A stretch of 26,721 bases of DNA, from contig JAYWAC010000257.1 in the NCBI GenBank assembly GCA_043782755.1, positions 1 to 26,721 of the forward strand, given 5' to 3'. Shown piece by piece: positions 14,948 to 23,635 of the stretch. Source of the DNA: JADJYF01 sp043782755 (GTDB lineage: Bacteria > Pseudomonadota > Gammaproteobacteria > Ga0077536). Under the pieces are notes generated by a model. That model did not search any database. It was not told where the DNA came from and worked only from the letters and a program-made list of their open reading frames with translations. The stretch's first letter is position 1. Every line of letters starts with the position of its first letter. The position numbers and the translations under genes were made by a program.

Positions 14948-15730
14948 ATGCTCGCCGTCATTTCGCCCGCCAAGACGCTCGATTTCACGAGCCAACCTGC
15001 CACCACCCGACACACCGAAGCGGAATTCATGACCGACGCTCAGGCTTTAGCCGCTTTGATGGCAAACAAGAAGCCGGCGCAGCTGAAGCGCCTCATGGCT
15101 ATCAGCGAAAATCTGGCGCGTCTCAACCACGCGCGTTTCCAGGCCTGGTCGGCCAAGCCGGTAGCGGAAGCTGTACGTCCTGCGTTGTTTGCCTTCAAGG
15201 GCGATGTCTACCAGGGGCTGGAGGCGAGCACGCTCAAGGCGCGTGACATCGACTATGCGCAGAAGCATCTGCGTATCTTGTCGGGCCTCTACGGCCTGTT
15301 GCGTCCACTGGATCTGATTCAGCCCTATCGACTGGAAATGGGCACGGCGCTCAAGAATCCGCGCGGGCGTAACCTTTATGCCTACTGGGGCGAAGCACCG
15401 GCGCGGGCACTGGCTGCCCAGGCCAAGACCTTGCGTACCGGCACGTTGGTCAATCTCGCTTCGCAGGAATATTTCCACGCGGTCGACGAACAGGCCTTGG
15501 ATCTGGCGATCGTCACGCCAGTGTTCAAGGACTGGTCACGCGGCCAGTACCGCATCGTGAGTTTCTTCGCGAAACGCGCACGCGGCATGATGGTCCGCTA
15601 CATGCTAGAGCGGCGCTGTCGCAAACCGGCCGATCTGCTGGACTTCAACACTGCCGGCTATGTCTACGATGAGGCCAGTTCCACGGCGACCTCGCCGGTG
15701 TTCCTGCGTCGCGCGCAACAACCGGCGTGA
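14948..15730 (+). CDS. yaaA: YaaA family peroxide-stress protein (DUF328)
   Basis: The 260-residue protein matches YaaA across its length: MLAVISPAKTLDF at the start, FKGDVYQGLEA, LRILSGLYGLLRPLDLIQPYRLEMGT, YWGEAPARAL, NLASQEYF and KRARGMMVRYML. YaaA is a cytoplasmic DNA-binding protein that limits intracellular iron and Fenton damage during peroxide stress in E. coli. ATG 14948 is chosen because E. coli YaaA starts at the equivalent MLxxISPAKTLD; a TTG two codons upstream is less likely. Length is normal (about 258). It lies 92 bp downstream of baeR on the same strand without a visible terminator between them, so some read-through is possible. Confidence 0.93.
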   Translation: MLAVISPAKTLDFTSQPATTRHTEAEFMTDAQALAALMANKKPAQLKRLMAISENLARLNHARFQAWSAKPVAEAVRPALFAFKGDVYQGLEASTLKARDIDYAQKHLRILSGLYGLLRPLDLIQPYRLEMGTALKNPRGRNLYAYWGEAPARALAAQAKTLRTGTLVNLASQEYFHAVDEQALDLAIVTPVFKDWSRGQYRIVSFFAKRARGMMVRYMLERRCRKPADLLDFNTAGYVYDEASSTATSPVFLRRAQQPA

Positions 15731-15823
15731 GTAGTATGCCGGCCACCACGATCGCTCGAATTCTTGCGTCGGTGCCGCGACGCGGAGCACGCAAACTCAT
15801 TCCCTTCTGATTGGAGATCTTCG

Positions 15824-16408
15824 ATGTCAGTCCGCAACCTCTTGATGGTGCTTACCCTTGGCTTTGGCTCCGCATTTGCCGCCGATGACACCGCCGGCAA
15901 CCCGCATGTGGTGCTCGATACTTCCGCCGGCAAGATCACCATTGAGCTTGCCGCCAAGGAAGCGCCGGTATCCGTCGCCAATTTCCTCGAATACGTCAAG
16001 GCCGGCTTCTACAACGGCACGATCTTCCACCGCGTCATTCCGAATTTCATGATCCAGGGCGGCGGCTTCACCGCTGACATGGCGCAGAAGGAAACTCGCG
16101 GCACGATCAAAAACGAAGCCGGCAACGGCCTCAAGAATGTGCGCGGCACCGTCGCCATGGCACGCCGCCCCGAGCCCGACAGTGCGACGGCACAGTTCTT
16201 CATCAACCTGACCGGCAATGACTTCCTCGATCATCAAAGCGATGCGCCGGCGGGCTTCGGCTATGCGGTGTTCGGCCATGTGACCGAAGGCATGGACGTG
16301 GTCGACAAGATTGCCGCCACGACCACCACCAGCGTCGGACCGATGGCCGATGTGCCAGCGCAACCGATCACCATCAAGAGCGTCGCGCTGGTCGCGCCGA
16401 AAAAATGA
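15824..16408 (+). CDS. ppiA: Periplasmic cyclophilin-type peptidyl-prolyl isomerase
   Basis: The 194-residue protein has a signal peptide (MSVRNLLMVLTLGFGSAFA-A) and a complete bacterial cyclophilin domain: FHRVIPNFMIQGG at 68-80, GTVAMAR at 108-114, TAQFFINL at 122-129 and FGYAVFGHVTEGMDVVDKI. The catalytic Arg of FHR and the Q of MIQGG are present, and Phe replaces the Trp of cyclosporin-sensitive eukaryotic forms, as usual in bacteria. It catalyses cis-trans isomerisation of prolyl bonds during periplasmic folding. ATG 15824 is chosen over the upstream in-frame start at 15764 because it gives a clean signal peptide and has GGAG about 8 bases ahead. It is the first of three closely spaced plus-strand genes. 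Confidence 0.92.
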   Translation: MSVRNLLMVLTLGFGSAFAADDTAGNPHVVLDTSAGKITIELAAKEAPVSVANFLEYVKAGFYNGTIFHRVIPNFMIQGGGFTADMAQKETRGTIKNEAGNGLKNVRGTVAMARRPEPDSATAQFFINLTGNDFLDHQSDAPAGFGYAVFGHVTEGMDVVDKIAATTTTSVGPMADVPAQPITIKSVALVAPKK

Positions 16409-16448
16409 ACGACTCACGCCACCACACCACACTGAAGAGTAGCCCGCC

Positions 16449-16748
16449 ATGCCCTACATGATTCGCACGCACGACAAAGCCGATGCCGCCGAATTGCGCG
16501 TCGCCACCCGTGCGGCACACCTTGCCTATCTACGCAGCTATACGCCGCGCATTCTCGCCGCCGGCGGCTTTCTGAACGACGACGGCAGCGTCGGCGAGGG
16601 TGGCATGATCATTCTCGACACCGATGACCGTGCCGAAGCCGAACAACTGATCGCCAACGACCCCTTCAACGTTGCCGGTGTATTCGAGACAGTCGAGATC
16701 CGGCGCTGGCGCAAGGTGTTCTTCGACGGCGTCGATTTGAGTCTTTGA
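16449..16748 (+). CDS. YciI-like (YCII domain) protein
   Basis: The 99-residue protein has the small ferredoxin-like alpha/beta layout of the YciI family: MIRTHDKADAAELRVATRAAHLAYL, a central strand pair around GGFLNDDGSVGEGGMIILDTDDRAEAEQLIANDPFNVAGVFETVEIRRWRKV (quoted as family landmarks in two parts: GGMIILDTDD and NDPFNVAGVFETVEI). The His of RAAHLAYL and the Asp of NDPF are at the positions usually proposed as the active-site pair. Function is poorly known; relatives include dehydrochlorinase-like enzymes and septation-related proteins. It lies 40 bp after ppiA and 71 bp before uup, probably co-transcribed. Confidence 0.85.
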   Translation: MPYMIRTHDKADAAELRVATRAAHLAYLRSYTPRILAAGGFLNDDGSVGEGGMIILDTDDRAEAEQLIANDPFNVAGVFETVEIRRWRKVFFDGVDLSL

Positions 16749-16819
16749 TCGTTCACGCGCCGCCGGTACATGGCGGCGCGTCCTCGCTACGCGCGTCATG
16801 CGCCTGACAGACCCGCAGT

Positions 16820-18751
16820 ATGTCCCTGCTCACGCTCAACGATATCAATCTCGACTTCGGCGATCAGCTGATCTTCGACCATGCCGACTTCACGCTGGAA
16901 GCCGGCGAACGGGTGTGTCTGATTGGCCGTAACGGCGCCGGCAAGTCGACCCTGTTCAAGATCATCACCGGCGCGGTGATACCAGACAGCGGCGCGGTGC
17001 GGCGACAAGGCGGTGTGCATATCGGTCAGCTTGAGCAGACCCTACCGGGTGATTTAGAGATCACCGTGCACGATTACGTGGCGGGTGGTCTGGCTACTCA
17101 TATCGATCTCATCACCCGCTATGGCGAATTGACCAGCCGCGAGCTCGACGTCAACGGCCTGCGCGAGGTTGAAGCGCTACAGCGTAGTATCGAAGCCCAC
17201 GGTGGTTGGGATGTCGAATCCCAGATTGCGGCGATCATCACCGCGCTGGATCTGCCCGGCGCAAGACTCTTGTCGGAACTCTCGGGGGGTTGGCAGCGGC
17301 GTGTCTGTCTGGCCCGTGCGCTGGTCAGTCAGCCCGATATCCTGCTGCTCGATGAACCGACCAACCATCTCGATCTGGCCGCCATCGAATGGCTGGAAAA
17401 GCGCATCCGTGCCTTCAAGGGCAGCGTGTTGTTCATCACCCATGACCGCGCTTTCCTGCAGGCGTTGGCGACGCGCATCGTCGACATCGATCGCGGCCAA
17501 CTCAAGAGCTGGCCGGGCGACTATCAGCGTTACCTCGAATTGAAAGAACAGACCCTGGAAGCGGAATCGCGCCACCACGCGCTGTTCGACAAGAAGCTGG
17601 CCGAGGAAGAAGTCTGGATCCGCCAGGGCATCAAGGCGCGCCGCACCCGTAACGAGGGCCGTGTACGCGCCCTTGAGCGCATGCGCGAAGAATTCGCTGG
17701 GCGTAACAAGCGCGAAGGTCGTGCACGCATCGCCGTGCAGGAAGCCGAGCGCTCCAGTCGCCGCGTGGTCGAAGCGCGCAAAATTTCCTATGGCTATGAC
17801 GACACGCCCATCATCAAGGAGCTGTCGGTCAAGATCATGCGCGGCGAGCGCATCGGCCTGATCGGCAACAACGGCGTCGGCAAGAGCACCTTGCTGCGCT
17901 TGCTACTCGGCAAACTCGAACCGGACGAAGGCTCGATCAAGTTCGGCGAGCATCTCGAAACAGCCTATTTCGATCAACTGCGCCAGCAGTTGGATCCGAC
18001 CAAGACTGTTGCCGACGTGGTGGGTGATGGCCGCGACCATGTCATCATCAATGGCAAGGAACGCCATGTGGTGGGCTATCTGCGCGGCTTCCTGTTCAGT
18101 GCCAAGCGCGCCATGACACCGGTAGGCTTCCTGTCGGGCGGTGAATGCAATCGCGTAATCCTGGCCAAGCTCTTCACCCGCCCGACCAATCTCATGATCC
18201 TCGACGAACCGACCAATGATCTCGACGTCGAGACCCTGGAAGTGCTCGAGGAACAACTCGCCGATTACCAGGGCACCATCATCGTCGTCAGTCATGACCG
18301 TGCCTTTCTGGACAATGTCGTGACCAGCACGCTGGTATTTGAAGAGCACGGCGATGTGTTGCGCTACCCCGGCGGTTACTCGGACTGGTTGCGGCAGGGC
18401 AAGCGTCTCGCTGCCAAGGATGAACCCGTGGTAGCGCGGGAAGTGCCGGTCAAGCGCGAGTTCGTCGAGCCCAAGGCGAGTATTGAAAAGGCACCAGGCG
18501 AAGCGCCGAAGCGCGCGGCAAAATTGAGCTACAAACTGCAGCTCGAACTCGATCAGCTACCGGCGCGTATCGAGACTTTGGAAGCGCAGATCGGCGCCTT
18601 GGAAGCCGAGAGTGCGAATGGCGATTTCTATAGTCGACCGTTTGAGCAGATACAGCCGGTGCTCGATGCGCTGGCCGCCAGGCGCGCGGCGCTCGACGAA
18701 GCGATGGCACGTTGGGATGCGTTGGAAACGATGCAGCGGGAAGGTGCTTAG
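16820..18751 (+). CDS. uup: ABC-F ATPase Uup
   Basis: The 643-residue cytoplasmic protein has two ABC ATPase domains and no membrane helices. Walker A sites are GRNGAGKST (36-44) and GNNGVGKST (349-357); signatures are LSGGW (154-158) and LSGGE (438-442); Walker B is followed by EPTNHLD and EPTNDLD. The inter-domain linker (about 240-320) is charged and helical with the RRTRNEGRVRALERMR motif, and a C-terminal Lys/Glu-rich coiled coil (about 545-643) matches the DNA/ribosome-binding tail of Uup, distinguishing it from EttA or YbiT. Uup-type ABC-F factors act on the ribosome and affect precise excision of transposons. ATG 16820 is followed directly by the strand SLLTLNDINLDFG. A REP doublet lies 20 bp after the stop. 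Confidence 0.93.
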   Translation: MSLLTLNDINLDFGDQLIFDHADFTLEAGERVCLIGRNGAGKSTLFKIITGAVIPDSGAVRRQGGVHIGQLEQTLPGDLEITVHDYVAGGLATHIDLITRYGELTSRELDVNGLREVEALQRSIEAHGGWDVESQIAAIITALDLPGARLLSELSGGWQRRVCLARALVSQPDILLLDEPTNHLDLAAIEWLEKRIRAFKGSVLFITHDRAFLQALATRIVDIDRGQLKSWPGDYQRYLELKEQTLEAESRHHALFDKKLAEEEVWIRQGIKARRTRNEGRVRALERMREEFAGRNKREGRARIAVQEAERSSRRVVEARKISYGYDDTPIIKELSVKIMRGERIGLIGNNGVGKSTLLRLLLGKLEPDEGSIKFGEHLETAYFDQLRQQLDPTKTVADVVGDGRDHVIINGKERHVVGYLRGFLFSAKRAMTPVGFLSGGECNRVILAKLFTRPTNLMILDEPTNDLDVETLEVLEEQLADYQGTIIVVSHDRAFLDNVVTSTLVFEEHGDVLRYPGGYSDWLRQGKRLAAKDEPVVAREVPVKREFVEPKASIEKAPGEAPKRAAKLSYKLQLELDQLPARIETLEAQIGALEAESANGDFYSRPFEQIQPVLDALAARRAALDEAMARWDALETMQREGA

Positions 18752-18771
18752 AGCACAAAATGCGCCGCAAG

Positions 18772-18850
18772 GAATGTCAGACTGAAGTCTGACCCACAAT
18801 TGGTTTGCGGCGCTCGCTATCCCTGTGGGTCAGACTTCAGTCTGACATTC
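18772..18850. repeat. REP doublet (REPIN-like), CAGAC variant, reversed polarity
   Basis: The unit at 18772-18797 (GAATGTCAGAC...GACCCAC) and that at 18825-18850 (GTGGGTCAGAC...GACATTC) are perfect inverted copies over 26 bp with a 27-bp spacer. The GAAT ends face outward here, the opposite of the doublets at 826-897 and 4705-4788. It sits between the convergent uup and DUF1329 genes, where such elements can act as boundaries or mRNA stabilisers. No other terminator is visible for either gene. Confidence 0.88.
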
Positions 18851-18950
18851 AATGGCGCGCCACCAGATCGGCGCTCTTGAATAGTGGTGATGGACTTGGC
18901 CGTTGCGCTAACGCTGTTCGCCTTGCACAGAGCGAGAAGCAGCCAAGACC

Positions 18951-20333
18951 TCAAGTCCCCAATCGTCGCAGCGCCGCGACGGTCAGATACTTGTCGTACA
19001 CGTCCAGCCCCTGGTTGACGAACATCTCATAGCCACCAGCGATGCGCTTCACCTGCTTCAGGCGCGTCATGCGATTGGTCTGCACGTCGTGGGCATGGAC
19101 GTGGGTCCATGACCAATAGGGATTGCTGCCGTCCATGACCTGCTTGCCCTTGTTGTCGTACAAGGAATACGCGCCGTCAAAAGACTTGAACATCTCGCCG
19201 CGACGATCGTAGGTCACCATGCACACCGGCAGGCCGGTGCGCGCATCGAACCACACACGCTTCTTGCTGATCGGCGCGCGGGGATAGCCTGTCGGTTCGG
19301 CCTCGACAATGATGGTCTCGGGGATCAGCTCGACCTTGGTGTCCCAGAAGGTCGAACCGAGCGGCCCGCCATGGGTCTTGCCTTCCCAGTTCTCGTCATC
19401 GGAATCCCAGTTCTCGGTCAGGCCGGCGAGGAAAGGCGCACGGCCGATGATCTTGTAGTTACCCCAGGTCAGATAGGGATCGCCGGCCGTCCAGGCATCG
19501 GAGAGATAGAGACTTGAGCCTGGGATCAGCGGCTCGAAGCGCTGATTGGTCGGGAACTTACGCACCCGTTTGAACTGCGGCAGATAGCCATCCAGCTCGG
19601 GGAATTTGCGCTGATCGTAGTACCAGCTATTCAGGAATGAGGTGCCCTTGTAGTCCTGCGGGATAGTGAAGAACACCGACTGATAACGCAGCTTGTCTTC
19701 ATGCCCGGGCCAGTAGGGCTTGGGATCGACGACGATGCGTCCGGTAGGGGCGAACTCGCACCACGCGAGTTCGTAGTTGTAGAGCACCTGACCAGTGACA
19801 TCGAGCTCGAAACTCTTGACCGGATAGAAGGACACATCGTGGCGTCCCCAACTCAGAGTGATGCCGGCAAAGATCTCGATACCGTTGGTCGGCTCGGGAA
19901 ACGGATTGCCGCCGATCCAGGGTTTGCCATCCTGGGTCACGACATTGCCATCGCCATCGAATTTCGCCACGCCCTTGTTACGCAAGGTCGCTTCGATGTA
20001 TTCCAGCGGGCTCAGCTTGGTCATGTCGGTGGTCGATGGCACCAGCTCAAGCTTGCGTCCCATCTGCTTGATCTGCATGTAACGCACGCCGTCCAGCAAG
20101 TCCTGCACGAGATCGACGTTATTGGCGTCGATGATGTCGCCGGCCTTGAGCTTACCCTTGGTGTAATCCTCGATGGACAACAACTCGGCGGGATAGGATT
20201 TGGTGAAATCACCATTCTCGGCGGCGGTAGTCCACACTGGCGCGAGCACACCCGCACCGAAAAAGCCGGCGGCGGTTTGTTCGAGAAATTTTCGGCGACT
20301 GTAATCAGCGGTGTATTTGCGGATGCGTACCAT
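18951..20333 (-). CDS. DUF1329 protein with Tat signal
   Basis: The 460-residue protein belongs to the DUF1329 family, found in proteobacteria beside DUF1302 outer-membrane proteins; its fold is reported to resemble lipoprotein carriers of the LolA/LolB type, so a role in moving lipids or hydrophobic molecules through the envelope is a family-based guess. A twin-arginine signal (SRRKFLE at 12-18, then a weakly hydrophobic stretch to about 37) predicts export of the folded protein. Family landmarks include FPEPTNGIEIFAGIT, GSSLYLSDAWTAGDPYLTWGNYKIIGRAPFLAGL and the C-terminal Trp/His segment YWSWTHVHAHD. ATG 20333 is preferred over TTG 20348 because GAGGGAAG lies just upstream and the Tat motif is then well placed. 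It lies 31 bp after the CobW gene and is last in the operon. Confidence 0.87.
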   Translation of the reverse strand: MVRIRKYTADYSRRKFLEQTAAGFFGAGVLAPVWTTAAENGDFTKSYPAELLSIEDYTKGKLKAGDIIDANNVDLVQDLLDGVRYMQIKQMGRKLELVPSTTDMTKLSPLEYIEATLRNKGVAKFDGDGNVVTQDGKPWIGGNPFPEPTNGIEIFAGITLSWGRHDVSFYPVKSFELDVTGQVLYNYELAWCEFAPTGRIVVDPKPYWPGHEDKLRYQSVFFTIPQDYKGTSFLNSWYYDQRKFPELDGYLPQFKRVRKFPTNQRFEPLIPGSSLYLSDAWTAGDPYLTWGNYKIIGRAPFLAGLTENWDSDDENWEGKTHGGPLGSTFWDTKVELIPETIIVEAEPTGYPRAPISKKRVWFDARTGLPVCMVTYDRRGEMFKSFDGAYSLYDNKGKQVMDGSNPYWSWTHVHAHDVQTNRMTRLKQVKRIAGGYEMFVNQGLDVYDKYLTVAALRRLGT

Positions 20334-20364
20334 GCTTGCTTCCCTCAATGCCTAGCCATAGCGT

Positions 20365-21348
20365 TCAGACACACAAGGCTGCGAATAATTCGTCTATGCG
20401 TCGTGTGTTCAGATGGCGCCCGATGAAAACCAGTCGGCTGGTCTGGTCTGCGTCCGGCCAGTTTTCCAGCCAGCTGACCGGGTAAAACTTATTCTGCACC
20501 GCGTGCAGCACCGCCGGTTTGCCGCCCTTTTCACGAAAGGCGGCGATGCCCTTGATGCGCAGAATGTCGTCCTTCATTTCGTTGACGATGCGATTCAGAA
20601 ACACGCTGGTGCCGGCCAGACTCAAGGCGCCGCTGTGTCGAATGACGTGCGCGCCATAGCGCTCACCGTGATCGTGATGAGCATGGGTCGCGTCCACCCA
20701 GTGAGCCAGTGTCTCGCCACGCGCCTCGGGCTGAAACAGCGAACGGCCGAACAGATGCGTGGCATCTATTTCGCCATTCGCCACCTCGACGATTTCAGCG
20801 CCGCCATTGATGCCAGCCATACGTGCCCGCAGCACGTCCAGCTTTTCACGCGACGCGATATCGACCTTGCTCAACACCAAGATATCGGCCATCGCTACCT
20901 GGTCTTGCGCGGTGTCGTGCTCGGCAAGCGTGGTGAGCCCGTGTTCACCATCGACTACGCAGATCACGGCGTCGAGCTTATAGGCAGTCATGATCGGCGC
21001 GTTAGCCATCATGGTATGGACCAGCGGCACGGGATCGGCAACGCCGGTGGTCTCGACGATCACGCGACGAAAATGCGGGATCTCCTCGAGGTAACGCCGA
21101 CGATTGAGATCACGCAAGGTCATCACCAGATCGCCGCGGATAGTGCAACACAGACAGCCGTCACGCAGTTCAAGGATGTTTTCCGCCAGATCCGCCACCA
21201 CCAGGTGATCAATGCTGATTTCGCCGAACTCGTTGATGATGACGGCGGTATCCTTGAAACCGCCCTGCGCCAGTACCCGTGACAGCAGCGTGGTCTTGCC
21301 GCTGCCTAAGAATCCGGTCAGCAGTGCTACCGGTGTCTTGCCCTTCAC
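20365..21348 (-). CDS. CobW/G3E-family GTPase (metallochaperone type)
   Basis: The 327-residue cytoplasmic protein has Walker A GFLGSGKTT at 12-20, the zinc-binding CLCC motif at 65-68 (GCLCCTIRGDL), ETTGVADP at 99-106 and SKVD at 160-163 as the guanine-specificity motif. A His-rich loop (THAHHDHGERYGAH, 221-234) precedes the C-terminal CobW domain, the usual metal-binding insert. Members (YjiA, YeiR, ZNG1, CobW) insert or buffer Zn2+ or Co2+. The frame extends 56 codons upstream into the TPR gene, but GTG 21348, 10 bp after that gene's stop, puts PVALLTGFLGSGKTT at the usual N-terminal place. Its position inside an envelope operon is unusual; it may metallate a partner, but no zinc-responsive site was seen. 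Confidence 0.88.
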   Translation of the reverse strand: MKGKTPVALLTGFLGSGKTTLLSRVLAQGGFKDTAVIINEFGEISIDHLVVADLAENILELRDGCLCCTIRGDLVMTLRDLNRRRYLEEIPHFRRVIVETTGVADPVPLVHTMMANAPIMTAYKLDAVICVVDGEHGLTTLAEHDTAQDQVAMADILVLSKVDIASREKLDVLRARMAGINGGAEIVEVANGEIDATHLFGRSLFQPEARGETLAHWVDATHAHHDHGERYGAHVIRHSGALSLAGTSVFLNRIVNEMKDDILRIKGIAAFREKGGKPAVLHAVQNKFYPVSWLENWPDADQTSRLVFIGRHLNTRRIDELFAALCV

Positions 21349-21358
21349 GAAGTTCTGC

Positions 21359-23635
21359 TCAACGGGTGACCTGCGCTGTCGCGCATTGCGCACCGCCGCG
21401 TGCAGCACTGAACTCGGTTTTGAAATCTGCAGGCAAATACTGCTGCTGTTTTTCCAGTTGCTGCAACAGCGGGCAGGCTTCGTCGGGACGATTGGATTTG
21501 GTACGGATACGCACACGACTCAGCATGCCTTCCCACCAGATAGGCATGGTCGGCACGGCCTTGTCGGTAATGACATTCCAGGCGCGATCAGCTTCAAAAG
21601 GTTGATCCACCGCTTCCGAGCTGCGCGCCAACAGGCGCCAGGCATCGCCCGACTTCGGATACTGTTTGATAAAAGCGCGCGCTTCTTCGTTAGCGCTGGT
21701 GCCGTCCTTCTTGGTCAGCAGATCTTCGATGATCAACATCGCAAAGCGCCGATCCATCTCGGGTTGATCCTTGACCGCCGGACGCACCAGGCGCGCGAGT
21801 TTCATGCGCTGGTCAATGTCCTTGCGCTCTTTCACCCAGGGATAGAGATATTCGACCTGCCAGGTCGGTATGCCGGCGGCGGCAAGCTTGCGGATATAGT
21901 CCTCGCTCTTCGTGCTATCGCTCGTGCGGTCGAACAGCTGCAGGCGTGACCACACCAGAGCACGTTGAATGTCGTTGCTGAGCTTGCCCTTCAGCTCGAT
22001 CTGATCGAGGGCCAGCAGGACCGCATTCGGATCGGGATCGACCAGTGAGCGCATCTCAAGTAGCACGGCAAAATTGAATTGGTCCTTCTTGTCGTCCGGT
22101 GGCAGCGTCTGCCAGGCGTCTATGCCCTGGCGTGCGAGTCCCGCGCCCTGCGCAGTCTTGCCACGCGCTAGCGCAGCGCTGAAATCTCGCGCGATGATGC
22201 CAAAAGCCGTGCGACCGATCTCCGCCTTGGCTTCGGCGGACGACGCCTGGCCAAGCTGTTGCAAGGCAACGCCGGCGCTGCCGGAATTTTGCGCGATGAC
22301 CAGCCGCGCCGCGTCTGCGGCTGGGTCGTGGGGACTGCGCGACACGAAACGGGCAGCGGCTTCGCGCAGCGGTCTTTTGTTCGATTCCGGCGCCCCTTTC
22401 TGCTCGCGCGTCGCATAAATCGCGTACAGCAGTTTGGAGCCCGCTTCATCCAGCTCACCCGACAGACGGGGGCTCGCGAGCAGCTTGTTCAAGACATCGA
22501 TGGCGGGCTCAAAGATGTCACTCTTGTACGCGGCCAACGCCCAGCGATAGCGATAGTTGTTGAGGTCGAGATCGGCGGGCGGCTGCACGGCCTTGAAAAA
22601 AGCCGCGTACTTCTGCATGGCGTTGTACCAATGCTCGTACTGCATGGCGAATTCGGCACCGGCCAGATCGGTATAGGGGCCGATGTCGACACCCGACAAT
22701 TCCTGCGCGTAGGTCATCATGTTCGACAGCAACTCGTCGTCCAGCTTGCCGGCGTCGATCAGTCCTTTGAGACGCGCCGCCGCATCCAGCGGCCGGCCGC
22801 CGGTCTTGCGGCTTTGTTGCAGCTGTGCGAAGGCTTCGTTCTTGAGCAGCGGCACATCGTTGCCCGAGATCTTGCCACCGTTGGCGGCGAAGCTTGAGAC
22901 CGTGCCTTGCTTAGCGTCCAACATGCGCAGCTCGAGACTGACGGCCTGACGCACCGGGGAATCCGGTTCGCTGGCCAGCGCTTCTTCGAGTTTCTTGAAG
23001 ATTTCTTTCGCACGATCCTTGCGCCCGCCCTCAAGTTCCACATAGCCGAGGCCAAGCCAGCCGCCATACACCAGACCCGGCTTGAACAACTGCACGGATG
23101 CGGCCTTGAAGCCGGCCTGAGCAGGCAACAGCGCCTTACTCTTTTCACCCTGACCGGTGACCATGCGCGCCAGTTCGAGATCTACCCACGCACGCCAATA
23201 AGGAAAGGCCGCGAGCGCGAAACTCATGTCGTCCCACACGCGAGAGCGATACATGTTCTCCAGCGCCCCTTCGTCTTCGTGGGCATCGGCTTCGTATTGA
23301 TCGAGTCGCTGATCGGCGAGATCGCGCATCTGATCGAGTTGACGGCGCACGGCGTCGAGCTGCGTGGCGTTGAGACCAGCCTGGCGCAGCTCGTCGACTA
23401 CCGGACCGACATCATTCGCAACGGCGGCATACTCGGCCGAACTCGCACCCGTAGCCTGCAGACGTGACATCAAGGCGCCAAGCTTGGCCATATCCGCCGT
23501 CGGATCGACTTTGGCGACAGATGTATCTGCCTTCGCTTGGGGCTTATCCGCCGCGTGCAGCGGCCCACAAAAGATCAGCAATAGGCTGAGCGTGAATGCC
23601 GAACAGGTTGCGGCGATAGACCTACGCGCGCTCAT
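21359..23635 (-). CDS. Large secreted TPR-like repeat protein, unknown function
   Basis: The 758-residue protein has a signal peptide (MSARRSIAATCSAFTLSLLLIF, cleavage near LHA-A at 28) and is otherwise almost entirely helical. After a Lys/Ala-rich linker and a coiled-coil-like part (about 45-120, with LRQAGLNATQLDAVRRQLDQMRDLADQR), TPR-like helix pairs follow, for example YVELEGGRKDRAKEIFKKLEEALAS, WRLLARSSEAVDQPFEADRAW and the C-terminal RPDEACPLLQQLEKQQQYL. It is probably a periplasmic scaffold. No enzymatic motif was found. Its ATG overlaps the VWA stop by 4 bp (ATGA), so the two are translationally coupled and probably interact. A CobW gene follows within 10 bp. I do not recognise a named family. 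Confidence 0.8.
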   Translation of the reverse strand: MSARRSIAATCSAFTLSLLLIFCGPLHAADKPQAKADTSVAKVDPTADMAKLGALMSRLQATGASSAEYAAVANDVGPVVDELRQAGLNATQLDAVRRQLDQMRDLADQRLDQYEADAHEDEGALENMYRSRVWDDMSFALAAFPYWRAWVDLELARMVTGQGEKSKALLPAQAGFKAASVQLFKPGLVYGGWLGLGYVELEGGRKDRAKEIFKKLEEALASEPDSPVRQAVSLELRMLDAKQGTVSSFAANGGKISGNDVPLLKNEAFAQLQQSRKTGGRPLDAAARLKGLIDAGKLDDELLSNMMTYAQELSGVDIGPYTDLAGAEFAMQYEHWYNAMQKYAAFFKAVQPPADLDLNNYRYRWALAAYKSDIFEPAIDVLNKLLASPRLSGELDEAGSKLLYAIYATREQKGAPESNKRPLREAAARFVSRSPHDPAADAARLVIAQNSGSAGVALQQLGQASSAEAKAEIGRTAFGIIARDFSAALARGKTAQGAGLARQGIDAWQTLPPDDKKDQFNFAVLLEMRSLVDPDPNAVLLALDQIELKGKLSNDIQRALVWSRLQLFDRTSDSTKSEDYIRKLAAAGIPTWQVEYLYPWVKERKDIDQRMKLARLVRPAVKDQPEMDRRFAMLIIEDLLTKKDGTSANEEARAFIKQYPKSGDAWRLLARSSEAVDQPFEADRAWNVITDKAVPTMPIWWEGMLSRVRIRTKSNRPDEACPLLQQLEKQQQYLPADFKTEFSAARGGAQCATAQVTR

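Noticed and set aside
20413..21282. A 289-codon plus-strand frame opposite the CobW gene, and a similar 241-codon one opposite DUF1329
   Set aside because: Both are shadows with no motifs or start signals; the opposite strand shows Walker A, CxCC and Tat motifs.
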